Origin: Pseudopedobacter sp965218985
GTDB lineage: Bacteria; Bacteroidota; Bacteroidia; Sphingobacteriales; Sphingobacteriaceae
Direction of reading: 5' to 3'
DNA: 64,000 bases
NCBI GenBank assembly: GCA_965218985.1
Contig: CBDCMP010000006.1
Span: forward strand, 62,001 to 126,000
Below are positions 51,679 through 61,488 of this stretch, piece by piece. A model generated the notes under the pieces. The model was not told the origin of the DNA, searched no databases, and saw nothing but the letters and a program-made list of their open reading frames with translations. How positions within the stretch are numbered: the stretch's first letter is position 1; every line of letters begins with the position of its first letter. The position numbers and the translations under genes are program-made.

Positions 51679-53130
51679 CTAAAAATCATCAGTTTCTGTT
51701 TCCACGATCTTTTTCTTTTTGTCAAAATGAGGAGCATAATACACAAATCCCCAGGACATATATAAAATCACTGAAGAAGGAAAGCCATTCATCACTTCAT
51801 TACCGTAGCTACAGAAGAATAAGCCTGCAGTGCCAGCGGTCAGAGCGATCACTTTGATTCTAAGTTTATCATCTTGGATGTTCCAGGCGATACCGCAACA
51901 TTTTCCAAGGATGAACATATTCATACAAAACCAGATCACTAATCCAACCACTCCATACATTACCCATACCTTAACCCAATAACTGTCAGGTGGAATAGTG
52001 GAAAGATATTTATCCGGATTATAAGTGGTGCCATTCATTCCGCTTACCCCGACACCACCACCAAAGGGCATGGATGATAAAATATATTTTAATTTCTCCT
52101 GATTTTTGAAGCGGACATTCAGAGATGGGTCTGTTGGGTCCAAAGCTGTTCTCATCCTCGTGATCTGATAGACGTTACTTGCTATAGTTGTATATTTTAA
52201 AAAAACCAGAAACCCAAGTACAAATACAGTTCCTATAATCAGCACTTTGAAGTTTTTACTTAGAAAGATGGCGAAAAATGCCGCACTTATGAAAGCAAAC
52301 AATGCACCTCGTGTTCCTGAAATCAACATGCCGTAAAAAAGGATGGCACCAGCTAGGAAAAGTGCGAATTTCTTCCACTTCTTGAAGGGGCCAAGTGCCA
52401 GTACCAGTGCAACTAAACTAAGCTGTGCCTGAGATGCTCCAAATTGACCTGCATCTGTATATAAGGAAAAGACTCTTAATCTTCCAAATACGATATGAGT
52501 AAAATCGGCACCTTCATCCAACCACCTTTGTTCACCGTCAGACACTCCTATGAATAGTTGTTTCATGCCATACAAAGTAGCCAGCACGGACATCACCAGG
52601 ATAATTGAAATGAATACATCCATATCTTTTTTCTTATTAAAAATAAAAAATGCCCAAGGGGCAATCAATAGCCAATTGAGGGAAGTGAACCTCACTTCAT
52701 TAAGCCAGCCCAGAAAGCTAGCCCCTGCAGGATTGAAGAGTTCAAGAAGGTTGATCATGAACCATCCTAAGGCAATAAAAACATAATCATTCCTTAAAGC
52801 AGACCAATGGTATTTCGATTTATTGATCATAACTGTTAACCAAACGAGCGCTAAAAGGATTTCCATTACAGGCCCGAATGGAATACTTGTTATATTTTTT
52901 AATAGGGAACTAATTATAAAACAATAAATAATATAGGTAATTCCTGCAATCCTAGGGTTAATAAAAGAAGAAATGATGAATACGGTTCCTATACTAATGC
53001 AGATTGCCGCAACCGGGATGACCAAACCCCAAAGAAACGTGAGGTAGGCAATAATAAATGAGGAGATCAAACCAGCAATGATAAATGCGGTGTTATTTTT
53101 TTGATATATTTGGCTATAGATTTCTCTCAT
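51679..53130 (-). CDS. O-antigen ligase/Wzy-like polysaccharide polymerase
   Basis: A 483-aa membrane protein with about 11-12 helices. The O-antigen ligase/Wzy family region includes AGQFGASQAQLSLVALVLAL, the conserved SGTRGALFAFISAAFFAIF and the long periplasmic loop with PDKYLSTIPPDSYWVKVWVMYG. It would polymerise repeat units or ligate the chain to a lipid. Transcribed opposite to the neighbouring EPS genes. Confidence 0.82.
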   Translation of the reverse strand: MREIYSQIYQKNNTAFIIAGLISSFIIAYLTFLWGLVIPVAAICISIGTVFIISSFINPRIAGITYIIYCFIISSLLKNITSIPFGPVMEILLALVWLTVMINKSKYHWSALRNDYVFIALGWFMINLLELFNPAGASFLGWLNEVRFTSLNWLLIAPWAFFIFNKKKDMDVFISIILVMSVLATLYGMKQLFIGVSDGEQRWLDEGADFTHIVFGRLRVFSLYTDAGQFGASQAQLSLVALVLALGPFKKWKKFALFLAGAILFYGMLISGTRGALFAFISAAFFAIFLSKNFKVLIIGTVFVLGFLVFLKYTTIASNVYQITRMRTALDPTDPSLNVRFKNQEKLKYILSSMPFGGGVGVSGMNGTTYNPDKYLSTIPPDSYWVKVWVMYGVVGLVIWFCMNMFILGKCCGIAWNIQDDKLRIKVIALTAGTAGLFFCSYGNEVMNGFPSSVILYMSWGFVYYAPHFDKKKKIVETETDDF

Positions 53131-53303
53131 TAATTTATAATAATGTATTAGAAGACACTGAATGATTATTTGATTGGTTAATTTGGCACCTATTTAATAC
53201 TTAAATATTAATTTAACACTTTTAAAGTTTTCATCTTAGCTTTTATTAAATTTAATCTTCTATCGTTAAAGATGACGCTAATTATTAAAATTTACAAATC
53301 AAA

Positions 53304-54440
53304 TTGACTAAGCAGATCATTCATCTTAAGCATCACTTCCCGTTTTTGGATGGGCTAAGAGGGTTAGCCATTATTTCAGTAATCATATATCACTGCTTTC
53401 CTGAGCTTCTTTTTTCAAAAATTGGATGGGTGGGAGTGGATCTTTTCTTTGTTCTTTCCGGATTCCTGATCACAGGCATATTAGTGGAATCTAAAGAAAA
53501 ACCCTTTTTTTTCAAAAACTTTTTCATCAGAAGGGCATTGAGGATTTTCCCGCTTTATTATCTCTTCTTGATTTTAATGTTTTTTATACTACCCTTAATA
53601 AAAAATGAACCGCTAGGAGATTTCTCGTATTACCAAGGCCACCAAATGTATTTTTGGCTGTATATCCAAAACTGGCTTTATTCTTTGGAGGGATTCCCCA
53701 AGAACTTTGCACTTCATCATTTATGGTCTTTAGGAGTGGAAGAACAATTTTATTTGTTGTGGCCTTTTGTTATTTATATGATGTCATTTAAAAGAATAAT
53801 TTATGTGGCTGTCCTATTGATTTTTTTGGCAGTATTTTTTCGACATTTTGGCTCTTTAGCAGGCTTCGTTTTCCCTTATAAATACGTAAATATTTTCTCC
53901 CGCATGGATGCTTTATTGATGGGAGCATTGGTCATGCTGTTGTTAAAAGAGTTCCCAAATCTTATTAAAAAATATGCGTTGATTGGATTTTTGCTCTCTG
54001 CATTGATCATCATTTGCTATATAGGTCTTCATAAAACTTTAGATTTCTGGTATTTGGATAATGTTTATTCTTTTATTGGCTTAGCATTCGCTTGTTTTTT
54101 AGCAATATGCTGTGCTGATTTTAAATATTCCGCTTTGCTAAGAAGTTATTTAGATACTAAAATATTGAAATGGTTTGGTAAATATTCATATGGCATCTAC
54201 ATTTATCATTATCCAATTTATTTTATCTGCTTAAAGTTCCTGGTTCCGGTTTTTAAGAATCATGGCCTCAGTGTTTTAATCGCTGACCTGTTGAGCGGGC
54301 TCTCGTGCATCATCATCACCTGCATTATTTCATACTTTAGTTTCAATTATTTTGAAGTAAAATTCTTATCAATGAAAGATCGCTGGACAACAAAATCAGT
54401 TTCTAATACTACAGATATTAAAGGCTTCAGCACCAAATGA
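53304..54440 (+). CDS. Acyltransferase family 3 membrane protein
   Basis: A 378-aa protein with about ten helices. FPFLDGLRGLAIISVIIYH has the family Arg and His. WVGVDLFFVLSGFLITGIL and FFIRRALRIFPLYYLFL are classic AT3 blocks, as is HHLWSLGVEEQFYLLWPF. It begins with a TTG at 53304, and no better start is seen. Third AT3 in the EPS locus. Confidence 0.9.
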   Translation: MTKQIIHLKHHFPFLDGLRGLAIISVIIYHCFPELLFSKIGWVGVDLFFVLSGFLITGILVESKEKPFFFKNFFIRRALRIFPLYYLFLILMFFILPLIKNEPLGDFSYYQGHQMYFWLYIQNWLYSLEGFPKNFALHHLWSLGVEEQFYLLWPFVIYMMSFKRIIYVAVLLIFLAVFFRHFGSLAGFVFPYKYVNIFSRMDALLMGALVMLLLKEFPNLIKKYALIGFLLSALIIICYIGLHKTLDFWYLDNVYSFIGLAFACFLAICCADFKYSALLRSYLDTKILKWFGKYSYGIYIYHYPIYFICLKFLVPVFKNHGLSVLIADLLSGLSCIIITCIISYFSFNYFEVKFLSMKDRWTTKSVSNTTDIKGFSTK

Positions 54441-54542
54441 TGGCATTCAATTTTATGATAAAAAGGTATCTTTTTTTGTGATGGAGCGTATTAAATTTAG
54501 TTAACCCTGTCAAAATATCATCGTCATTAGCATGAGTTTACA

Positions 54543-55721
54543 ATGAATCTGATTAAATTAACATGGCTGTTCATTCAGCTGATCATAGGATATAATCTTA
54601 TTTTACCTGTCGTTTTTTATTTTATTTGGTTGCTTTTAAAAAATGGCAAAAGAAAAGAGGTTCATCTCCATAGCGTAACTGAACCTGATTATGCCATCAT
54701 AGTCACTGCCTATGAACAGACAGATCACATCAAAGCGGTAGTGTCTTCAATTTTGGGCTTGAATTACGACAATTATATCGTTTATATCGTGGCCGATAAA
54801 TGTGATATTAGTCAACTATCTTTTGAGGATAAACGAATCATATTGTTAAAGCCTTCGGAGGTTTTGGCAAGTAATACCAAGTCTCATCATCACGCCCTCC
54901 ACAATTTCATAAGAGCACATGATAAAGTCACCATCATAGATAGTGATAACCTGGTGGATGGAGATTACCTCCATCAATTGAACATCTGTTTTAATAAAGG
55001 TTTCAAGGCTGTCCAGGGGATAAGGTTGGCTAAGAATTTAGATACCACCTATTCGTGTTTAGATGCAGCAAGAGATATCTATTATCATTTTTATGATGGC
55101 AGGATTCTATTTGATATCGGTTCTTCTGCCACATTATCAGGATCAGGAATGGCTTTCGATACAGCACTTTACAGAGAATTTCTGATGAACAACGATGTTG
55201 AAGGTGCTGGTTTTGACAAAGTTCTCCAATTTTATATTTTGAGTGGAAAGGAACGGATAGCTTTTACAGAACATGCTATCGTTTATGATGAAAAAACCTC
55301 TCGCTCAGACCAGTTGGTAAATCAACGGTCGAGATGGATAAACACTTGGTTCCGGTATTTTAAATTTGGTTTTATCATGGTAAAAAAAGGGCTTTATAAC
55401 TTGAATTTAAACCAATTCTTGTTTGGTGTTGTGTTGCTTCGCCCACCGTTGTTCCTATTCATTATCATTTCAGGATTTTGCTTATTCATTGACGTTATAA
55501 TTGATCCTGTCGCATCCCTTTTATGGGTGATGGCATTCCTGGTGTTCTTAGCGGGATTTCTCATTGCGTTGTTCAATTCCGAAACTGATGCTAAAATTTA
55601 CAAATCTTTAAAAAACATTCCTTCATTCATGTTTTTACAAGTTGTTTCTTTATTTAAAAGCCGGAATGCCAATAAACGATCAGTATCCACTCAGCACTTT
55701 CACAATGAAGCTGTGAAATGA
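54543..55721 (+). CDS. Family 2 membrane glycosyltransferase
   Basis: A 392-aa GT2 with an N-terminal helix (residues 5-33), a GT-A domain (DYAIIVTAYEQTDHI, the metal motif VTIIDSDNLVDGDY, GSGMAFDTALY, and QRSRWINTWFRYF as the QxxRW motif) and two to three C-terminal helices (about 290-350). It resembles processive synthases. Last gene of the EPS locus before the hairpin at 55781. Confidence 0.87.
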   Translation: MNLIKLTWLFIQLIIGYNLILPVVFYFIWLLLKNGKRKEVHLHSVTEPDYAIIVTAYEQTDHIKAVVSSILGLNYDNYIVYIVADKCDISQLSFEDKRIILLKPSEVLASNTKSHHHALHNFIRAHDKVTIIDSDNLVDGDYLHQLNICFNKGFKAVQGIRLAKNLDTTYSCLDAARDIYYHFYDGRILFDIGSSATLSGSGMAFDTALYREFLMNNDVEGAGFDKVLQFYILSGKERIAFTEHAIVYDEKTSRSDQLVNQRSRWINTWFRYFKFGFIMVKKGLYNLNLNQFLFGVVLLRPPLFLFIIISGFCLFIDVIIDPVASLLWVMAFLVFLAGFLIALFNSETDAKIYKSLKNIPSFMFLQVVSLFKSRNANKRSVSTQHFHNEAVK

Positions 55722-55780
55722 ATGCTGATTTTTTTGCTGACCATTAAATATTCATATCTTCAAATCTGCTAAAGAGAAAA

Positions 55781-55800
55781 GAGAAAGTTTTAGCTTTCTC
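55781..55800 (+). terminator. Weak hairpin after the last EPS gene
   Basis: GAGAAAG pairs with CTTTCTC across a 6-nt loop, followed by a pyrimidine-rich tract rather than a clean T run. It lies between two converging genes. Confidence 0.4.
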
Positions 55801-55842
55801 CTTTCTATCCCTTTCTATGGAAATATAATGAAAATCAGAAAA

Positions 55843-56523
55843 TCAACCTCCCATTTGTTGTAACAAATCTTCAAAAGACATGTTTTCATAACCGTCAGGC
55901 ACATTCATATTCAAATCCAATTGATCATCCGCTTTCACTTCCTTTAGGGTTAATTTAGCTTTCATCCCTCTGTTGCTCACATTAAATTGAACAGGTAAGC
56001 CGGGTATTTTTATATAGTCTGAAGTCAGACTGGTTACAGGGATCTGGACATCTTTAGTGGCCCAAACTTCATATTCATGTCCGGATGTTTTATCTTTAAC
56101 ATGATATCTGGTACAGTTATATCCGGAGATTTTTTTGGTTTCTGAGGTTGGAGTTACATCGAAATCATTCTCCGCTCCCTGCATCTCTTTCATTTTGGCA
56201 CTTTGTTCTTCATTCATTTTAACCGCAATCTTTTTGTTTTGCATGGGAACATCGGTTAAAGTCAAGGTCTCTTTTGATTTCGAATTATAGATCACGTTCA
56301 CAGCGAACATGCCCATATCCATTTTAAACTGACTTAAATTATCTTTAAAATTCACTTTGTACTCTGACGGCAACATGGCCGCCATAGATTGTTGATCTGC
56401 CGGAAGATCATATTCAACCGCATAGGTAATGGTTCCTTGTTCAATTGATTTTTGAGCTTTTGCTGCGATGGAGGAGCTTAGACAAATGAATGCAACGAGC
56501 CCCGATTTTAGATTTTTTAACAT
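55843..56523 (-). CDS. Secreted DUF4412/GLPGLI-like protein
   Basis: A 226-aa periplasmic or surface protein with a signal peptide (cleavage likely after AAKAQ, about residue 24). EQGTITYAVEYDLPAD, ETKKISGYNCTRYHVKDK and YEVWATKDVQIPV fit the DUF4412/GLPGLI group of Bacteroidota envelope proteins of unknown function. About 60 nt downstream of the hydratase gene. Confidence 0.65.
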   Translation of the reverse strand: MLKNLKSGLVAFICLSSSIAAKAQKSIEQGTITYAVEYDLPADQQSMAAMLPSEYKVNFKDNLSQFKMDMGMFAVNVIYNSKSKETLTLTDVPMQNKKIAVKMNEEQSAKMKEMQGAENDFDVTPTSETKKISGYNCTRYHVKDKTSGHEYEVWATKDVQIPVTSLTSDYIKIPGLPVQFNVSNRGMKAKLTLKEVKADDQLDLNMNVPDGYENMSFEDLLQQMGG

Positions 56524-56584
56524 ACTTCTTTTTCTTGTTTCTAGTTAGATGGTTAACGTTTCATAAAGTTACTGGAAATTCTTC

Positions 56585-57355
56585 TCACCATTCAATTTTT
56601 GTTTTATTTAAAAATGCCTGAATACCTTTTTTACAATCTTCAGTGCTACGGGCGTGTGCATTCATCTCAGCTGCAAAATCCAGTGCATCCGCTAAAGATG
56701 AATCTTGTATTTCATTTAAAAGCTGCTTTGTTAACGCTATTGATTGTGCGGATGTTGCGCTGCAAAGTTTTTTTGCATAAGTCAAAACCTCCCCGTCTAT
56801 TTTAGTGTCCTCCACTATGAAATTCACTAAGCCTATTTCTTTTGCTTGTGAAGCATTGATTAAATCTCCGCTAAACATCAACTCTTTAGCCTTGGCCTCT
56901 CCAATTCTTCTGATCAGAAAAATTGCGACTATTGCCGGTACGAAACCTATCTTCACTTCGGTATAACCAAATTTTGCGGTTGGAATACTGAAAACGAAAT
57001 CGCAAACCGAAGTGAGGCCGCAACCCCCTGCTATGGCATGGCCTGCTACCTGTGCAATCACAATTTTAGGTTGCTGGTAGATCTGTTGAAATAGTTTCTT
57101 TAGCGCATTGGAATCCTTAAGGTTCTCTTCGAACGTGTTCGATTGCAGTTTTTTGAGATAATCCAAATCTGCACCGGCACTAAAAACATCTCCTGATGCT
57201 TTTAAAATAATTACCTTTACCTGTTCATCATTTGCGGCTTTTTCAAATGTTTTGGTTAAGGAGAGGATCAGCTCCGGGTTCAATGCGTTTCTTTTCTCCG
57301 CTCTGTTTAAGGTGATGCTTGCAATCCGGTTTTCAGTTTGGTATTCAACTAGCAT
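56585..57355 (-). CDS. Enoyl-CoA hydratase/isomerase
   Basis: A 256-aa crotonase. IASITLNRAEKRNALNPELI opens the fold, SGDVFSAGADLDYLKKL and GHAIAGGCGLTSVCDFVFS form the oxyanion hole, and GYTEVKIGFVPAIVA carries the catalytic Glu position. Methylglutaconyl-CoA hydratase (leucine breakdown) is a candidate given the leucine dehydrogenase and HMG-CoA lyase in the window, but this is inference from pathway logic only. It lies 9 nt after comEC. Confidence 0.8.
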   Translation of the reverse strand: MLVEYQTENRIASITLNRAEKRNALNPELILSLTKTFEKAANDEQVKVIILKASGDVFSAGADLDYLKKLQSNTFEENLKDSNALKKLFQQIYQQPKIVIAQVAGHAIAGGCGLTSVCDFVFSIPTAKFGYTEVKIGFVPAIVAIFLIRRIGEAKAKELMFSGDLINASQAKEIGLVNFIVEDTKIDGEVLTYAKKLCSATSAQSIALTKQLLNEIQDSSLADALDFAAEMNAHARSTEDCKKGIQAFLNKTKIEW

Positions 57356-57364
57356 TTTATGAGT

Positions 57365-59428
57365 TTAAAGTTTAATCTCCACTGCCTTTTCACGTTTTAA
57401 AACATGGGTTTTCAATCCCTTGTCATTCATTTGTTGCTGGATTCTTTTGATCACAAAATCTCTGTTCCTTCCATCAATGAACAGTAAGTCAACATTTTTT
57501 CTTATTGATTTGCTGATCGAATACATCTTATCTCCACTTAACAACAACCAATTCACTTTTGTTGCTGAGAAAGACTCATTTTGATGAGTGACAATTTTAA
57601 GGGAATGACCCTCAAAATTAATTAATTTTTCATCATGAGCGAGGTAAGGGTTCAGATATTCAATGTAATTGATTTGGCAACTATCCAGATAAGGCTTCAC
57701 GGAGAACTGATAGGTGCGGTCAGCTGGATTTAAATCAGTGAGCAGTACCGCAGTCCGGCCTTTGATCAAGGCTACTGCCGAATTTTTTCTCAGGCTAAAA
57801 AAGGTGACTTGTCGTTGCTGTATGTATTTTAATTCTTTAAAGCTTAATTGAATCACCAACATGCCTAAGATGAAAAAAGCCAGTTTAAGATTTCTTTTCC
57901 TTTTTTTGCTGGAAAGAAGGAGAAATAAAGCCACATAAAACAGAAATAGCTCAAAAATGCTCAGCCAGATTTGTGTGATGTTGGCATGAGGAATCTCTTC
58001 AATGCAACTTAAACCTGCGTTGGTGAAATCAATCACTTCATTTAATATAAATCCTAAAAACCTTGCTATGGGTATGATCCACGATAATAATAAAAGACTG
58101 ACCCCAGTATACATGATGAAAACTGCCGGAAGCATGATGAACAAGTTACTGATGATGAAATAAATGGGGAACTGATGAAAATAATACAAGCTGATTGGAG
58201 CTGTGGATAGTTGGGCTGCAATGGAGACCGAAACAATTGACCAAATATATTTCAACATTTTATTTTCAGGATCATAAAGATTATAAATTAAAGGTTGTAT
58301 GTAAATTAGACCGGCAACGGCAATGAAAGAAAGCTGAAACCCGACATTCGTGAGATTAAAAGGATCGATGAGCAGTAAGATGAATGCTGCAATGGCGATC
58401 ACATTAAAGATATTCACTTTTTTTGCTGATGCCTGGGCGATCAGCACCAATGAAAGCATGATGGATGCCCTGACCACAGATGGTGCTAAACCTGTAATTA
58501 AAGCATAAAACCACACCATAGCAATGATGAAGATCGTTTTTGCAATTCTTGTTTGGGCACTTTTATCTAAAAATTTGAGTATAAAATTTAGTAAAAGCAC
58601 TAAAATAGCCACATGCATCCCAGAAACAGAGAGTACATGCATGGTTCCCGTTTTAGAATAGGCTTCCAATATATCCTGGCTTAAATCAGTCCTATAACCT
58701 AATATTAAGGTGGAAGCCACCGCTTGTGCATCTTTTTCATGGATATAACTCTTGAACTTTTGTAACTGGTGTTCCCGGAATTTTAGCGCAAAGGATTTGA
58801 TTGGATTACCACGATTTTCCCCGATTTTTTTAATCTGCCTCTGGTCAATGAAACTTTGATGATGTAGCTGTTGAAATGATAAAAATTTTTTATAATTAAA
58901 TTCAGATGGATTATAGGGAGGCTCGATCTCTGCATATTTAGATTTAATGAGCAATAAGTCTCCATAGTGAAGATTCAAACTTTCACTCGTGTCAAATCTT
59001 ACCGCTAAAAGCATCGCCCCGGTGGAGTAAATGATGCGGTCTCCAGTCACACTCTTCTCCACTTTCACATTGAAGCGGGCTATATCGCCATTCAACTTCG
59101 GTTCTTCTGTTAAATGAACAATCAATTCATCCGAGGGAGTTTTTGAGAAATGATCACTCCGCTCTAAACTTTTATGTTGATTACCTAACATCACACCGGA
59201 TAAAAACAGCAGAACATACATCAGAACTCCTGGAAGGTGAGCATGCAGGTAAACTTTTGTTTTTTTGTATAAGGATGCGATGATCAGCAAGGCCAAAAAA
59301 ATTAAAATCCATAACAGCATCCAGAGAACTCCCGGTTTTAGATGGAAAGAAATGGAGCAGCTTATTCCCAGGACGAAAAACAACAGCAGGCGTAAAAAAG
59401 GGATTTCACTTTTAAAATAAGCGATCAT
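57365..59428 (-). CDS. ComEC/Rec2-family DNA uptake channel
   Basis: A 687-aa inner membrane protein. The N-terminal helices and DUF4131-like region (about 1-180) are followed by the competence domain with SKTGTMHVLSVSGMHVAILV and ALITGLAPSVVRASIMLSLVL, which form the channel. About ten helices in total. The C-terminal soluble part has a degenerate MBL-like fold without HxHxDH, as is usual in Bacteroidota. It moves single-stranded DNA inward. It shares one base with the upstream HhH gene. Confidence 0.9.
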   Translation of the reverse strand: MIAYFKSEIPFLRLLLFFVLGISCSISFHLKPGVLWMLLWILIFLALLIIASLYKKTKVYLHAHLPGVLMYVLLFLSGVMLGNQHKSLERSDHFSKTPSDELIVHLTEEPKLNGDIARFNVKVEKSVTGDRIIYSTGAMLLAVRFDTSESLNLHYGDLLLIKSKYAEIEPPYNPSEFNYKKFLSFQQLHHQSFIDQRQIKKIGENRGNPIKSFALKFREHQLQKFKSYIHEKDAQAVASTLILGYRTDLSQDILEAYSKTGTMHVLSVSGMHVAILVLLLNFILKFLDKSAQTRIAKTIFIIAMVWFYALITGLAPSVVRASIMLSLVLIAQASAKKVNIFNVIAIAAFILLLIDPFNLTNVGFQLSFIAVAGLIYIQPLIYNLYDPENKMLKYIWSIVSVSIAAQLSTAPISLYYFHQFPIYFIISNLFIMLPAVFIMYTGVSLLLLSWIIPIARFLGFILNEVIDFTNAGLSCIEEIPHANITQIWLSIFELFLFYVALFLLLSSKKRKRNLKLAFFILGMLVIQLSFKELKYIQQRQVTFFSLRKNSAVALIKGRTAVLLTDLNPADRTYQFSVKPYLDSCQINYIEYLNPYLAHDEKLINFEGHSLKIVTHQNESFSATKVNWLLLSGDKMYSISKSIRKNVDLLFIDGRNRDFVIKRIQQQMNDKGLKTHVLKREKAVEIKL

Positions 59429-61488
59429 TAGAATTGATATCTGATTTGAAATTTAATCTCAGAACGATGATTCCCCTGAATCTCCTCTAATCCTGAACCA
59501 ATCACCGTTTGATCATTATAATGCGTGAGGCTATACCTCATCCAAAGGTCGAGTCCTCTTTTGATGGTATATCTTCCATTGATGTAAAATCTAACACCTT
59601 TATTTTGAAAACCTGGGATAGAGAAACCGTACAAAACATCATTTTCGTAAGCATAAATTCTGGTGTCGAAACCATCTGTTTCAAACAATGCCCATCTCAT
59701 GTTTCCGGAGAGTTTGGAGCTTAAAGGATTAAAATTGATATCCTGATAAGCAAGGTATCCATACCGAACGGCAGTGTTCTCTTCGTGATACTGCACCATT
59801 TCCACACGATTTCTCAAGCTGATGTTTTTATTGATCTGATATTGAATCTCCATCCTATAATTCGATTTCTTTATGAAATCCAATACATCGGTCTCCGATT
59901 GACGGATGGCATTTTGCTGCTTATTTTGCAACTGATACCTGAAGGTAAACCTCGTGACTTTATCTGGTGTGAAACTGAACTGGCTAAATAATTCATAACC
60001 GGCTGAGGGCGCATCCACCCTGTATTTTAGCCAGGGATGTTTGAAAAGATCTGCATAAAAATTCAGTTCATATTTCTTATCCGGCTTAATTTGAAGCCCT
60101 CCATAAAACCCTTTTTCATTCACAGCAACATTGTTTTCTGCAATTCCCTGATTGTAAAACGAATAATAATTTTTTTGGTAATTTCTATGGAACAGCACTA
60201 GAGAGACCGCGGGGGAGAGGCTGCTCATCAATCCATTAATATAAGCAAAACCACTATTCAGGCTATGGGCGAACTCGCCAAAGAGATAGGTGTTTTTGAT
60301 CGTGTAGCTATAATTTAAACCTATATTATTTAGCCGATCACCTGTGAAATCAAATTTGTTGTACAAAGAACCCCCCGGAGCGAAACCTTTGCTGTATGTA
60401 GATTGATAGGCAGTGAAACCCAGTGATAATTTGTGATGATTATACTGTAAATTTCCACCAAACACCAACTGGTCAATTTGCTTCTTCGTAGCTATTTCAT
60501 TTGTAGTACGATGCAATCCGCTTTGGTGCAAGGAAGAGATATCCTCTGTGTTTGCAATTGGATTCAAAACCAATCCGGCATCTAGTTTCACAAAGGATAA
60601 AAACGGTGTGAAATCAAATCTCCCGAAATTCAACTGAGTGCTCAATCCTCTGAAGAATGAATATTCATTCACGGAAGTATAAGACCTTAATCCCAAGCCC
60701 TGTTTGGCGACAGTGAAGATATCAGCACCTTTACCAAAACTCAATCCGCTCCATAAGGTTAAGCCTTGTCCAAATTGAAGGGTATAATCTCCAATGACCA
60801 GTTTTTTAACGCTTCCTATATCTTTGAGATATAAACTTGCAGACAGAAAATCAGGCCCGGATCGTCCATTGGTATTGTTCCAGAACTTCTCGCCCGCATC
60901 TTTCTCCAAATTCAGGGTGAATTGAACATTGTTACTGAAATTAAAACGATAACGGGTATACACCCTTTCAGGCGTACCCAAGTAATGGCTTCCTCCGCCC
61001 GGTTGCGGAATCTGGTATCCTTTCTGTTTCTCTAAGTAACGGTTATATCTTATCAACAAATCACTTCTGCCATCTTGAAGGAGTCTCTTAAGAGAAAAAT
61101 TCTCAAATCCGGTGGGAGAATTAATATCTGCGAAGTATAATAGATTTTTAATGGTCTCCAAATCAAAACCCTCGACACTTTGTAATTCCAGCGTATGGAG
61201 TAATTTTCCATTTAGGGCTATATGTTCAAGAAGTGCGTTGATCTGTAGAGGATTAAGAAATACGAGCTCCTGCAGTTGTGCGCTCGTGGCCTTATTTAAG
61301 TCGAGTTTATTTCTCCTGAAATGATGGAGACGGTCCAACAATTCCGAATAATCGTAATCCTCCGTTTGGTTGGCAGCCACAGATTCTATGATGTTCTCTA
61401 TGATCAGGTCATTAGTTTGCTGGGCAATGCCATCACTTACTTCAAAAGTGAATAAAAATAAAAAAAGCAGCTGAGGTTTAAAACTCAT
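59428..61488 (-). CDS. HhH-domain plus outer membrane barrel protein, possibly DNA uptake linked
   Basis: A 686-aa exported protein with a signal peptide (residues 1-22). Residues about 50-115 contain two ComEA-like helix-hairpin-helix units (KLDLNKATSAQLQELVFL and LLHTLELQSVEGFDLETI). Residues about 130-686 are a beta-rich series of alternating strands ending in a terminal aromatic (IKFQIRYQF), typical of an outer membrane barrel. HhH motifs bind DNA backbone. Adjacency and a 1-nt overlap with comEC suggest an outer membrane DNA-binding or uptake role, not demonstrated. Confidence 0.7.
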   Translation of the reverse strand: MSFKPQLLFLFLFTFEVSDGIAQQTNDLIIENIIESVAANQTEDYDYSELLDRLHHFRRNKLDLNKATSAQLQELVFLNPLQINALLEHIALNGKLLHTLELQSVEGFDLETIKNLLYFADINSPTGFENFSLKRLLQDGRSDLLIRYNRYLEKQKGYQIPQPGGGSHYLGTPERVYTRYRFNFSNNVQFTLNLEKDAGEKFWNNTNGRSGPDFLSASLYLKDIGSVKKLVIGDYTLQFGQGLTLWSGLSFGKGADIFTVAKQGLGLRSYTSVNEYSFFRGLSTQLNFGRFDFTPFLSFVKLDAGLVLNPIANTEDISSLHQSGLHRTTNEIATKKQIDQLVFGGNLQYNHHKLSLGFTAYQSTYSKGFAPGGSLYNKFDFTGDRLNNIGLNYSYTIKNTYLFGEFAHSLNSGFAYINGLMSSLSPAVSLVLFHRNYQKNYYSFYNQGIAENNVAVNEKGFYGGLQIKPDKKYELNFYADLFKHPWLKYRVDAPSAGYELFSQFSFTPDKVTRFTFRYQLQNKQQNAIRQSETDVLDFIKKSNYRMEIQYQINKNISLRNRVEMVQYHEENTAVRYGYLAYQDINFNPLSSKLSGNMRWALFETDGFDTRIYAYENDVLYGFSIPGFQNKGVRFYINGRYTIKRGLDLWMRYSLTHYNDQTVIGSGLEEIQGNHRSEIKFQIRYQF

